Shown: one piece after another, positions 16,885-24,871 of the stretch | Position numbering within the stretch: position 1 is the stretch's first letter | Layout: every line of letters starts with the position of its first letter | Origin: Marinimicrobium sp050113635 | Lineage (GTDB): Bacteria; Pseudomonadota; Gammaproteobacteria; Pseudomonadales; Cellvibrionaceae | Length of the DNA stretch: 64,000 bases | Direction: 5' to 3' | Assembly: GCF_050113635.1 (NCBI RefSeq) | Contig: NZ_JBNJLT010000009.1 | Location: 8,308 to 72,307 of the forward strand | Notes under the pieces: generated by a model | Databases searched by the model: none | Told to the model about the DNA's origin: nothing | Seen by the model: the letters and a program-made list of their open reading frames with translations, nothing else | Made by a program: the position numbers and the translations under genes

Positions 16885-18873
16885 ATGGTTAATGTGAATC
16901 CGATTCCGGGTGCACCGGACATTGACGATGTGCCGGTGAACCCGTCCTCTCGCCAAGACCTGAACCGGGTCGGTCAGTCCCGTCGGCGTGTGCTCAAAGG
17001 CGGTCTGGGGTTGTTGGCAGGCCATCTGGCCGCGCCAGTGCTGACGGCGTGCTCCACCGGGGCTGGAGTTCGGGCTCCGTTTATGGACAGTCCACGCCCG
17101 CTGATTGGCTTTCAGTCGGTGCCGGTCGAGCAGGATCCGAACTTTGATGGCGTCAGAGTGGCGGAAGGTTATACCGCCCGCCCGTTTTTCAGTTGGGGGG
17201 ATGCTGTGGAAGAAGGCGCAGCGCCCTGGCATACCAACGCCGATAATACCTGGGAAGAGCAGGCGCGACAGGCGGGTCAGAACCACGATGGCATGCACTA
17301 CTTCCCCTTCCCGGACGCTCCCGATCAGCATGGTTTGTTGGTGATCAATCACGAATACATCAACGACACCTTGCACCCCGATGGACCCACCGTCACGCTC
17401 GATGGCGAGGGGCGTAAAATCCGTCCGGCCGATGAGGTGCGCAAAGAACAGGCTGCACACGGGCTGAGCATCATTGAAATCCGTAAAGGCGATGATGGGC
17501 AATGGCAGCGCGTTTTTCCTTCACGGTATAACCGTCGCCTGACGGCGTACACGCCCATGACCATCAGTGGCCCCTGCGCTGGCGCTGACGCCATGAAAAC
17601 CATGGACGACCCGGCGGGGCGGGAAGTGCTGGGCACACTGAATAACTGCTCCATGGGGGTGACACCCTGGGGGACCTATCTGATTGCCGAAGAAAACTGG
17701 AAAAATTATTTTGCCAATCGCGATGCGGACGATCACCAGCAGCGCCGTGAGCACCACCGCTACGGTATTGCGGCGGGTGCCAACAGCCATTACAACTTCT
17801 GGGAAAGCGCCGACCCGCGCTTTGATGTCACGCCGCAACCGGATCAGCCGCACCATGGCTACGTGAACGAACCCAACCGTTTTGGCTGGCTGGTGGAAGT
17901 GGACCCGTTTGATCCGAGTGCCAAGCCGATCAAACGCACGGCCTTTGGCCGTCTGGTCCGTGAAGGGGCCACTTGCTATGTACACGATGACGGACACATG
18001 GCGTTTTACTCCGGGGACGATACGCGCGGCGAGTACGTCTATAAATTCGTGCCCGAAGGGCGTTTTGATCCCGATAACCCCCGGGCCAACCGAAACCTGC
18101 TCGATAAGGGCACCGTTTACGTGGCCATTTATCGCGAAGGCGGAGAGGGCGAATGGAAGCCGCTGGTGTGGGGAGAGCCGGGCCTGACGGAGGCCGATGG
18201 GTTTCGCGATCAGGCGGACGTGTTGATCAATTTGCGCAGTGCCGCCGATGCGGTGGGAGCCACCCCGATGGACCGGCCCGAATGGACGGCCGTGAATCCG
18301 CACACCGGGGACGGTTATGTCTCCCTGACGAACAACCTGGAGCGGGCGGTGAACCCGGCGCAACCGCTGAATCCGGCGAACCCGCGGCCGATCAACGCGC
18401 ACGGCCAGATTTTGCGTTGGCGGGAAGACGAGTCGCACCCGGCGGCGCGACGTTTCCACTGGGAACTGTTTTTACTGGCGGGAGAAACACCACCGGCTGG
18501 GGAGTCCTACAAAACCTACCATCGCTACGGCACCATACAAGGTGATGTATTTGCCTGTCCCGATGGCCTGTGGTTTGATCGGGAAGGTCGGCTCTGGATT
18601 GAGACCGATTTCAATGACAGTAATGCGGTGTACGACGCAATGGGGATGAACCAGCTGCTGTGCGCCGATCCGGTCACTCGCGAAGTGCGTCGCTTCTTGA
18701 ACGGCCCGGTGGGCTGTGAGATTACCGGTATCACTGGCACGCCAGATGGCAAGACCCTCTGGATTAATGTGCAGCACCCGGCGCGGAGCTATCCGGCCAG
18801 CGATGGCAAAACCCGCCCGCGTTCAACCACGGTAGTGATTACCAAGGATGATGGCGGCGTGATCGGCACCTGA
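16885..18873 (+). CDS. phoX: PhoX-family (DUF839) Tat-exported lipoprotein, putative alkaline phosphatase
   Basis: A 662-residue protein of the PhoX/DUF839 family, calcium- and iron-dependent phosphatases with a beta-propeller core that release phosphate from organic esters outside the inner membrane. The N-terminus carries a twin-arginine motif SRRRVLKGG (32-40) followed by a hydrophobic stretch and lipobox LTAC (Cys56), so it should be exported folded through Tat and lipid-anchored. Internal family features include NHEYIND, a GTYLIAEENWKNYF segment and ETDFNDSN near the C-terminus. It is preceded by a strong Pho box, consistent with induction by phosphate starvation. A PhoX-like protein without phosphatase activity is possible; I did not verify every metal ligand. 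Confidence 0.88.
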   Translation: MVNVNPIPGAPDIDDVPVNPSSRQDLNRVGQSRRRVLKGGLGLLAGHLAAPVLTACSTGAGVRAPFMDSPRPLIGFQSVPVEQDPNFDGVRVAEGYTARPFFSWGDAVEEGAAPWHTNADNTWEEQARQAGQNHDGMHYFPFPDAPDQHGLLVINHEYINDTLHPDGPTVTLDGEGRKIRPADEVRKEQAAHGLSIIEIRKGDDGQWQRVFPSRYNRRLTAYTPMTISGPCAGADAMKTMDDPAGREVLGTLNNCSMGVTPWGTYLIAEENWKNYFANRDADDHQQRREHHRYGIAAGANSHYNFWESADPRFDVTPQPDQPHHGYVNEPNRFGWLVEVDPFDPSAKPIKRTAFGRLVREGATCYVHDDGHMAFYSGDDTRGEYVYKFVPEGRFDPDNPRANRNLLDKGTVYVAIYREGGEGEWKPLVWGEPGLTEADGFRDQADVLINLRSAADAVGATPMDRPEWTAVNPHTGDGYVSLTNNLERAVNPAQPLNPANPRPINAHGQILRWREDESHPAARRFHWELFLLAGETPPAGESYKTYHRYGTIQGDVFACPDGLWFDREGRLWIETDFNDSNAVYDAMGMNQLLCADPVTREVRRFLNGPVGCEITGITGTPDGKTLWINVQHPARSYPASDGKTRPRSTTVVITKDDGGVIGT

Positions 18874-19188
18874 CTGGTCGGCACCAGCGTGTCGAGAGTA
18901 CCGTGGTAGACAAAAAACGGCGGCGCCCTGTCCGAAATATGCGTCACCGGGGAGGCGCTGGCGTAAGCCTCCGCCGTGAACCGTCATGACGGTCGGATGA
19001 GGCCCTTTCGAGAAAGGCGTGTATATGTCGGCTTTCAAGGGTTTAGGCCAGTCGGCGGGGGTGAAGACCACATCCCGTGTTACCCGCCATTCGTGGTCTG
19101 GCAAAGGGTACGTCCTGTCTGGCGCGTTTGTGTGAGAGACGCAGCCGCTTAGCACGGCGCTAAACAGGGAAAAGACCAACGCTTTCAT
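18838..19188 (-). pseudogene. Remnant of an alpha/beta-hydrolase lipoprotein gene with internal deletion
   Basis: ATG 19188 opens a good lipoprotein signal (lipobox LSGC), then a normal hydrolase start, VFTPADWPKPLKADIYTPF and TVMTVHGGG (the oxyanion-hole HGGG). After HGGG the frame turns into unrelated residues. In another frame the same DNA encodes AYASASPVTHISDRAPPF followed by YHGTLDTLVP, which is what the C-terminal end of such esterases looks like, including the catalytic-triad Asp loop. So the middle (with the nucleophile Ser) has been deleted out of frame. The remnant then runs into the 3' end of the convergent PhoX gene and has no proper C-terminus. Non-functional; the joined ends are the evidence. 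Confidence 0.8.
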
Positions 19189-19357
19189 TAGGGCTCCGAT
19201 AATAAAGTCGTTACTCGCCAGATTTGATGTGACGGGTATCTCGCCATGGATACGGAGCGCGTGCGGTGTTGGATGTCAGGGCGTCGCGGGACGGGCAGGA
19301 AATATTGAGTCATCGGCTCGTCCTTGAGGCCGTGAGCCTCCCTCAACGAACACCTGG
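19189..19357. other. Intergenic remainder between the hydrolase pseudogene and yebG
   Basis: No open frame with codon structure, RNA gene or clear terminator was seen here. It holds the promoter side of the pseudogene and the 3' flank of yebG. Confidence 0.5.
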
Positions 19358-19645
19358 TTACTGATGGGCCGCCAGTGGAGTGACATTTTCTTCCTGGTCC
19401 GTGTCAGAGGCTTCCAGCAACACTTCCGGCTTGCCTTTGCAGGCTTTGGCCAGCTGGTCGCTGCGTTCGGCCAGTAGAAGACCGATGGCCTCGCTGTAAG
19501 CTTCGCTAATGCCGTCCACCTTGGCCTCGATTAACTGGGTAATATTGGCGGCCAACTCCAGCATTTTATCGTGCGCTTCCGCGGCTTTTTTATCGTCGAA
19601 CATCTTGCCATCCCGATCACATTTCCAAACGGCGACTACAGCCAT
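19358..19645 (-). CDS. yebG: YebG family SOS-response protein
   Basis: A 95-residue soluble protein. The N-terminal half (MAVVAVWKCDRDGKMF, then KKAAEAHDKMLELA) aligns in pattern with YebG of Escherichia coli, a DNA-damage-inducible protein of unknown biochemical role. ATG 19645 is chosen because AGGAGG lies 6 bases upstream; an upstream in-frame ATG at 19663 would place translation against the LexA site. The acidic C-terminal tail (TDQEENV) is also YebG-like. A LexA box directly upstream supports the call. Confidence 0.87.
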   Translation of the reverse strand: MAVVAVWKCDRDGKMFDDKKAAEAHDKMLELAANITQLIEAKVDGISEAYSEAIGLLLAERSDQLAKACKGKPEVLLEASDTDQEENVTPLAAHQ

Positions 19646-19663
19646 GGTTACCTCCTGGGTCAT

Positions 19664-19683
19664 TACTGTTTTTTTATACAGTA
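19664..19683 (-). promoter_or_regulatory. LexA (SOS) box of yebG
   Basis: TACTGTTTTTTTATACAGTA has the CTGT-N8-ACAG core with the preferred flanking TA on both sides, a near-perfect gammaproteobacterial LexA operator. It lies 18 bases before the yebG start, where bound LexA would block transcription. Confidence 0.93.
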
Positions 19684-19702
19684 TTGGTCTGTCGGTGAAA
19701 TG

Positions 19703-20953
19703 TCAACTCCAAAGGGCGAGACCGGTCAGTACAAAGCACGCCGCGATCAGGCCAGCCTGCAGCCAGCCTAGCGTTTGCCCACGCCAGATCACGCCCCAGC
19801 GGGAGCGAGGACGTTGTGGACGACGCGCTGATTGGGGCGCGTCCCCTGATGGTCGGCGCTTGCCGGGTGCGCCGCAAAGGCGCAGGGCATAAATCCAGAC
19901 ACCGCTGGCGCTGAGCAGGCACAGCATTGCGCCGAACACAAACCAGAGAAATCGCGTGAACTGACCGCCAAAGGTGCCGAAGTGCAGGGGATCAGCGGCC
20001 TCGGCGATACGCTGATGAGCGCTTAACTGTTCGCCGCGAAGGCGGTCGAGTATGTCACCGCTGGCCGGATCTACCAGCAACAGATTGGCCCGGGGCCTGA
20101 CCAGAAGTGCACGGTCCTGGCCTTGGATAATCAGCGGTTTGTTGTCTCCCAGAAAGCGCACACTGTCCACCCGGTATCCTGGCCACTGGGCGAGTGCGCG
20201 CTCGAGGTTACGACTGAGTGTATCGGCATCGGTGGGCATCGCACGGGTTTCCGGGATTTGCACCAGGGCGCCAGCACTGGAGGGGGCACTGCCGCCCCAA
20301 CGCTCGACCAGATACCACAACCCGGTCAGGCCTATGACCAGGATGAACGGCAGGCTCCAGACACCGAGCCAGCGATGCAAGTCGCCCCACCAGCGGCGCG
20401 GTGGGGCTCCCTTTTTGGGTATTTTGGAAAAACCTTTCCACCAGCGTTTGAAAATGGGGAAGGCGGAAATCATCGACAGCAACAGGGGAATGCTGAGCAG
20501 GCTGACAATGGTGATCCCCCATTGCAGCGGCAACATCAAATGCCGGTGTGCCTGGCGAAGAAAACGATGGACGTTAAACCAGCCCGCCGTGCCCTGCACC
20601 TCTCCGGTATAAGGGTTAATGTACAGGCGCTGTAAGCCACCTTCTTCATCGTTCGCCAGTACTTCCGCCGCCATATAGCCGGGAGGGTTGGCGTAAAGGT
20701 AGGTGGGCGTCCAGTCCGGCCGGTACTGAATGGCCGCAGCGATCAGCGTGCCTACGGGCTGGTGCTCTGCCCCGGCCGGCGCGTCCACGCGCATGCCGGG
20801 TGTAAACAGCCAGTCGATTTCATAGGCGTACACCGCCAGGGTGCCGGTGAGACTGACGAAAAAGAGCAGCAGGCTCAGCTTCAGCCCCACCCAGGAGTGG
20901 AGGCTGAACCAGCGGCGGCGCCCGCTTTTTTTATCCGTCCCCGTTCGGGCCAC
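19703..20953 (-). CDS. PepSY-associated TM domain protein (iron-regulated membrane protein, PiuB-like)
   Basis: A 416-residue inner-membrane protein with about four main hydrophobic segments: near 25-45 after WFSLHSWVGLKL, about 150-170, about 195-215 and about 340-360, plus a last helix at the C-terminus. The RRWxxLHxWxG entry to TM1 is the PepSY_TM hallmark; PepSY-like stretches lie in the periplasmic loops. These proteins accompany siderophore receptors and are thought to reduce or release ferric siderophores in the periplasm. The GTG start at 20953 follows the receptor stop with a 1-base gap, so the two genes form a coupled operon under the same Fur box. The exact biochemical role is not established. 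Confidence 0.88.
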   Translation of the reverse strand: MARTGTDKKSGRRRWFSLHSWVGLKLSLLLFFVSLTGTLAVYAYEIDWLFTPGMRVDAPAGAEHQPVGTLIAAAIQYRPDWTPTYLYANPPGYMAAEVLANDEEGGLQRLYINPYTGEVQGTAGWFNVHRFLRQAHRHLMLPLQWGITIVSLLSIPLLLSMISAFPIFKRWWKGFSKIPKKGAPPRRWWGDLHRWLGVWSLPFILVIGLTGLWYLVERWGGSAPSSAGALVQIPETRAMPTDADTLSRNLERALAQWPGYRVDSVRFLGDNKPLIIQGQDRALLVRPRANLLLVDPASGDILDRLRGEQLSAHQRIAEAADPLHFGTFGGQFTRFLWFVFGAMLCLLSASGVWIYALRLCGAPGKRRPSGDAPQSARRPQRPRSRWGVIWRGQTLGWLQAGLIAACFVLTGLALWS

Positions 20954-20954
20954 C

Positions 20955-23054
20955 TCAGAATTCCCGGGTCAGGCTGACAATGACGCGGCGAGGTTCGCCG
21001 GGAAAGTGGCCGGTGCGGAAAATAAAACCACTTTCCGCGTAGGTTTTATCAAAGAGGTTTTTCACATTCACTTGCAGTTTCCACTGGTCTATCTGGCTCT
21101 GCCAACTGGCGTCGAAAACGGTGTAGTCGGGCACAGGAGCGCCATCGATACTGATTTGCTTCCCTTTGTATTCGGCCCCGAATGCAATAGCGGAGTTGAT
21201 CGACAGGAAATCGTACCGTGTCCACAGCCCCAGTTGGTGGTCGGGGGTATTGGCAAACTCGCCGTTGGTGGCGTTGGTAATGCCATCGCTGTCTTCCAGG
21301 ACTTTGGTTCGGTTATAGCCGTAGTTTAAGGTCATGGTCCAGTGGCGTAGCAAATCGGCACTCAAGTCCAGCTCGGCACCGCGACTGCGGACTCGTCCGA
21401 GGGCACTTTGCCTTTCTCCATCAGGATCGGTGGGATCCGCTTGCAATACGTTGCTGCGTTCGATCTCATACGCCGCCACATTCAGCCTGGCTCTTCCTCC
21501 GAATAGTTCCAATTTTGCACCGATTTCAAATTGTTCACTTTCTTCGGGCTCGAATGGGCCGCCTGTTCGTGAGGTTTGCTGAGAAATATCTTGTGGAACA
21601 AACCCTTCGCTGACGCTGGCGTACAGATTGAGTTGTTCGTTAATATGATACACAGTGCCCAGGCGGTAGGTTAACGCGTCGTCGCTGAATGTTTCAGCAG
21701 TGCTGCTCTCATTATCAAAGTGTGTGTAACGCAGGCTTGCCAGGAAGTCCCAGCTGTCGGACGCGCGAATTAAATCCTGAATGTAAATGCCTGACTGTGT
21801 CTGGGAACTCGTGTCGTCGTTTTCCCATGGTCTGTCGAGAGCGTATTGGGAACGATGCGTCTGACCATATATTGGATTGTAAAGGCTCAGGGGTGGAACC
21901 ACGCCGCCTTCTTCACTTTCAATCGGGTCGCCGCGCTTGGCTTTGAAGTTGTCCTTTTGGTCAAACACCTCCGCTCCGACAAGAAATTCATGTTCCACGC
22001 CTCCGGTATGGAACTGGGTGAGAAGGTTAGCGTAAGCGGACAGGCCTTCGTTATCTCTAATTTGGTAGCGGAATTGTCGGCTCATCATGTCCTCGACGCC
22101 ATCACCGTTGGAGTCATACAGGCCGCGAGGCTCGTGGTAGTTCTGCTTTTCCTGATTGTCGTACCACCGGGCGGCCATATCGAGACTCCACTGGTCGTTG
22201 AATCGGTGTTGCAGGCGACCGTACAGAATATCCGCTTCCAGAGAAAGAAAGTCGGTGGGTTCGTTGTGGTTCCAGGCGGTGTCTACCAGAAAGTGTCCGC
22301 TCTGATCGATGGGCACGCCGCGCAGTCGATTACCGCCAAGGGTCTGGTCGACAAAAGAGTACTTGATCTGTGCTCTGGTATCGCTGGAGGGTTCCCACAC
22401 GAGTCCGATATCGCCCTGATCATTGTCGTTGGTGGTATTGGTTCTGAACGGATCTTCGGTTTCCTTCAGCATGGCCACCCGGTAACCGAGATCACTGCCT
22501 CCGAAGGCTCCCGTTGCTTCGAAGTTGACACCGGTCAGGTTGTAATTGCCCGCGAGTATCTGGGCCTGGGCGCGGTTCTCTAGAGAGGCCTGGCTGGTGT
22601 TGTAGTTGATCAGCCCGCCGGGTTGGCCGGCACCGTACACGGCACCGCTGGGGCCTTTAAGGACTTCCACTTGCTCGATGCCGAACAGTCGCGGAACGGT
22701 GAAGCCTGCATAGGGGTCGCCGCGCAGGCCGTCATAGAGCACTTCATCCTGCCGGAAGCCGCGAAAGGTAACCCCGGAGTAGCTGAAGAAGCTGACGCCG
22801 CTGATGCTGCGGTACAGGTCGCGTGCGTCCCGGGCGCCCTGATCCAGAATCAGTTCCTTGTTGAGCACCTGAACGGAGGCTGGCACTCGTGTGAGGTCGG
22901 CACTCAAACGAGTAGAGACGGAAGACTCGGACACCTGGTAAATCGTCTGGGCCCGGCCGGTCACCAGAACTTCATCGGCGACGGGTGAGGGGGATTGTGC
23001 CCAGCTGTGGCTGGCGGCCAGCAGGGCAGTGGATATCAAAGACTTCTTAAACAT
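20955..23054 (-). CDS. TonB-dependent siderophore receptor
   Basis: A 699-residue ferric-siderophore receptor. Signal peptide 1-19, TonB box DEVLVTG (27-33), plug with LILDQGARDARDLYRSISGV, FRGFRQDEVLYDGLRG and VEVLKGPSGAVYGAGQPGG, all typical of the FhuA/FpvA-like siderophore group, and a barrel ending in IVSLTREF. The siderophore itself cannot be told; hydroxamate types are common in this group. A Fur box lies 32 bases upstream of ATG 23054, and the PepSY membrane protein follows immediately, a standard iron-uptake pair. No siderophore synthesis genes are nearby, so it may take up siderophores made by other bacteria. Confidence 0.94.
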   Translation of the reverse strand: MFKKSLISTALLAASHSWAQSPSPVADEVLVTGRAQTIYQVSESSVSTRLSADLTRVPASVQVLNKELILDQGARDARDLYRSISGVSFFSYSGVTFRGFRQDEVLYDGLRGDPYAGFTVPRLFGIEQVEVLKGPSGAVYGAGQPGGLINYNTSQASLENRAQAQILAGNYNLTGVNFEATGAFGGSDLGYRVAMLKETEDPFRTNTTNDNDQGDIGLVWEPSSDTRAQIKYSFVDQTLGGNRLRGVPIDQSGHFLVDTAWNHNEPTDFLSLEADILYGRLQHRFNDQWSLDMAARWYDNQEKQNYHEPRGLYDSNGDGVEDMMSRQFRYQIRDNEGLSAYANLLTQFHTGGVEHEFLVGAEVFDQKDNFKAKRGDPIESEEGGVVPPLSLYNPIYGQTHRSQYALDRPWENDDTSSQTQSGIYIQDLIRASDSWDFLASLRYTHFDNESSTAETFSDDALTYRLGTVYHINEQLNLYASVSEGFVPQDISQQTSRTGGPFEPEESEQFEIGAKLELFGGRARLNVAAYEIERSNVLQADPTDPDGERQSALGRVRSRGAELDLSADLLRHWTMTLNYGYNRTKVLEDSDGITNATNGEFANTPDHQLGLWTRYDFLSINSAIAFGAEYKGKQISIDGAPVPDYTVFDASWQSQIDQWKLQVNVKNLFDKTYAESGFIFRTGHFPGEPRRVIVSLTREF

Positions 23055-23085
23055 TGATTGTTCCTCTGCTTAACAAATTGTTGCT

Positions 23086-23104
23086 AATGATAATATTTAT
23101 CATT
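23086..23104 (-). promoter_or_regulatory. Fur box of the siderophore receptor operon
   Basis: AATGATAATATTTATCATT is a near-perfect 19-base inverted repeat built from the GATAAT/ATTATC units of the Fur consensus. It lies between the receptor start (23054) and the divergent murJ gene (23231), much nearer the receptor. Confidence 0.9.
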
Positions 23105-23230
23105 TTGCTTTTCAATAAAATGTGCCATGCTCAAATGCCACGCCGGATCAGGGGGCTGATCGCTAAGGCTGTATCTCGACGCGGGGAGTGTGGATAATGC
23201 GGCTGTTGTATTGATTGGCTGGGAAGGACT

Positions 23231-24820
23231 GTGACCGAACCCGAACACTCAACGGCGCCAAAAGCGCCAAGCCTCCTGCGCTCCGGATCTTTGGTGAGTG
23301 CCTTTACGATGTTGTCCCGGATACTGGGGCTGGTGCGGGATATGGTGTTTGCCCGGGTAATCGGCGCCGGTGCAGGCGCTGACGCGTTTTTCGTGGCGTT
23401 CAAGATCCCGAACTTCATGCGTCGCCTGTTTGCGGAGGGGGCGTTCGCGCAGGCGTTTGTGCCGGTGCTGTCCGAGTACCGGCAGAAAGGGTCCCAGGAG
23501 GCCGTTAAGGCGCTGGTGGATCGGGTGGCGGGTTGTCTGGGATCGGTGCTGGTCTCGGTCACGCTGCTGGCGGTGGTTGGGGCGCCCGTGCTGACGGCGT
23601 TGTTTGCACCGGGTTTCTGGCTGCAAGACCCGGACAAGTACGCACTCACCGTGGATATGGTGAGAGTGACCTTCCCTTACTTGTTGCTGATTTCCCTCAC
23701 CGGTTTCGCCGGTGCCATTCTGAACAGCTATGACCGGTTCGCCATTCCGGCGTTTACGCCCGTACTGCTCAACCTCAGCCTGATTCTGGCGGCCCTGATG
23801 GCGACCCGCTGGGTGGAAACGCCGGCTTACGCGCTGGCGTGGGGAGTGACGGTGGCCGGGATTGTACAGTTGCTGTTTCAACTGCCCTTCCTGAAGCGCA
23901 TTCACCTGCTTCCCGCCCCGCGAATAGACTGGAAAGATCCCGGTGTAAAGCGGATTTTATGGTTGATGGCGCCCGCGCTGTTTGGGGTGTCGGTCAGTCA
24001 AATTAATCTGCTGCTGGATACTGTGCTCGCTTCGTTTCTGCCAACGGGCAGCGTCTCCTGGCTCTATTATTCGGATCGTCTCGTCGAGCTGCCGCTGGGG
24101 GTATTCGGTGTAGCGCTGGCGACGGTGATCACACCGAGCCTGTCGCGTCAGCACGCGGCTGAAGATCCGGCGTCCTTTAGCCGGACACTGGACTGGGCGA
24201 TGCGCAGTGTATTGGTGCTGGCGTTGCCTGCCAGCCTGGCGCTGGTGATATTGGCGGAACCCATCCTTTTAACGTTGTTTCAGTACGGCGAGACGACGGT
24301 ACAGGATATGGGAATGGCCGCCCTGAGTTTGCGGGCCTATGCGCTGGGGTTGTTGGCTTTTATGCTGATCAAAGTGTTGGCGCCGGGCTATTTCGCAAGG
24401 CAGGACATGAAAACGCCCGTGCGCATCGGAATCTACGCCATGGTGGCGAATATGGGCCTGAACCTCTTGTTCGTGGTGCCGCTGTACGTCTGGTTCAATA
24501 TTGGCCATGTGGGGCTGGCGTTGGCGACCGCTGTATCGGCGTACCTGAACGCCTTTCTGCTGTACCGTGGGCTGCGTCGGCGCGGCATTTATCAGGGTGA
24601 ACCTGGCTGGGGGCGACGGTTGCTGCGCCTGGGGGTGGCCAACCTTGTGATGGTGCTGGTGTTGCTGGGCGTGCTTTTCCTGTGGTCCGGTTGGTACGAC
24701 TGGCACTGGTGGCAGCGTGGCTGGCGGCTGGTGGTGGTCTGCGCAGCGGGGCTGGCAGCTTACGCGGTGTCGTTGCGATTGGTGGGGATACGGTTCAGTG
24801 AGTTTCGGCCACATCGCTAA
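23231..24820 (+). CDS. murJ: Lipid II flippase MurJ
   Basis: A 529-residue polytopic membrane protein (14 predicted helices) of the MurJ/MviN family, which flips lipid-linked peptidoglycan precursor to the periplasmic side. The N-terminus SLVSAFTMLSRILGLVRD (Arg in the central cavity) and DAFFVAFKIPNFMRRLFAEGAFAQAF are strongly conserved family regions. Translation probably starts at GTG 23231 behind GGAAGG. It heads the conserved murJ-ribF-ileS-lspA-fkpB-ispH cluster; in relatives rpsT is the upstream neighbour, while here an iron-uptake operon sits there instead. Confidence 0.95.
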   Translation: MTEPEHSTAPKAPSLLRSGSLVSAFTMLSRILGLVRDMVFARVIGAGAGADAFFVAFKIPNFMRRLFAEGAFAQAFVPVLSEYRQKGSQEAVKALVDRVAGCLGSVLVSVTLLAVVGAPVLTALFAPGFWLQDPDKYALTVDMVRVTFPYLLLISLTGFAGAILNSYDRFAIPAFTPVLLNLSLILAALMATRWVETPAYALAWGVTVAGIVQLLFQLPFLKRIHLLPAPRIDWKDPGVKRILWLMAPALFGVSVSQINLLLDTVLASFLPTGSVSWLYYSDRLVELPLGVFGVALATVITPSLSRQHAAEDPASFSRTLDWAMRSVLVLALPASLALVILAEPILLTLFQYGETTVQDMGMAALSLRAYALGLLAFMLIKVLAPGYFARQDMKTPVRIGIYAMVANMGLNLLFVVPLYVWFNIGHVGLALATAVSAYLNAFLLYRGLRRRGIYQGEPGWGRRLLRLGVANLVMVLVLLGVLFLWSGWYDWHWWQRGWRLVVVCAAGLAAYAVSLRLVGIRFSEFRPHR

Positions 24821-24871
24821 CCGGTGTAACAAAAACCGACACTCGCCCGATTGTGTGCTACGATTGTTGAT

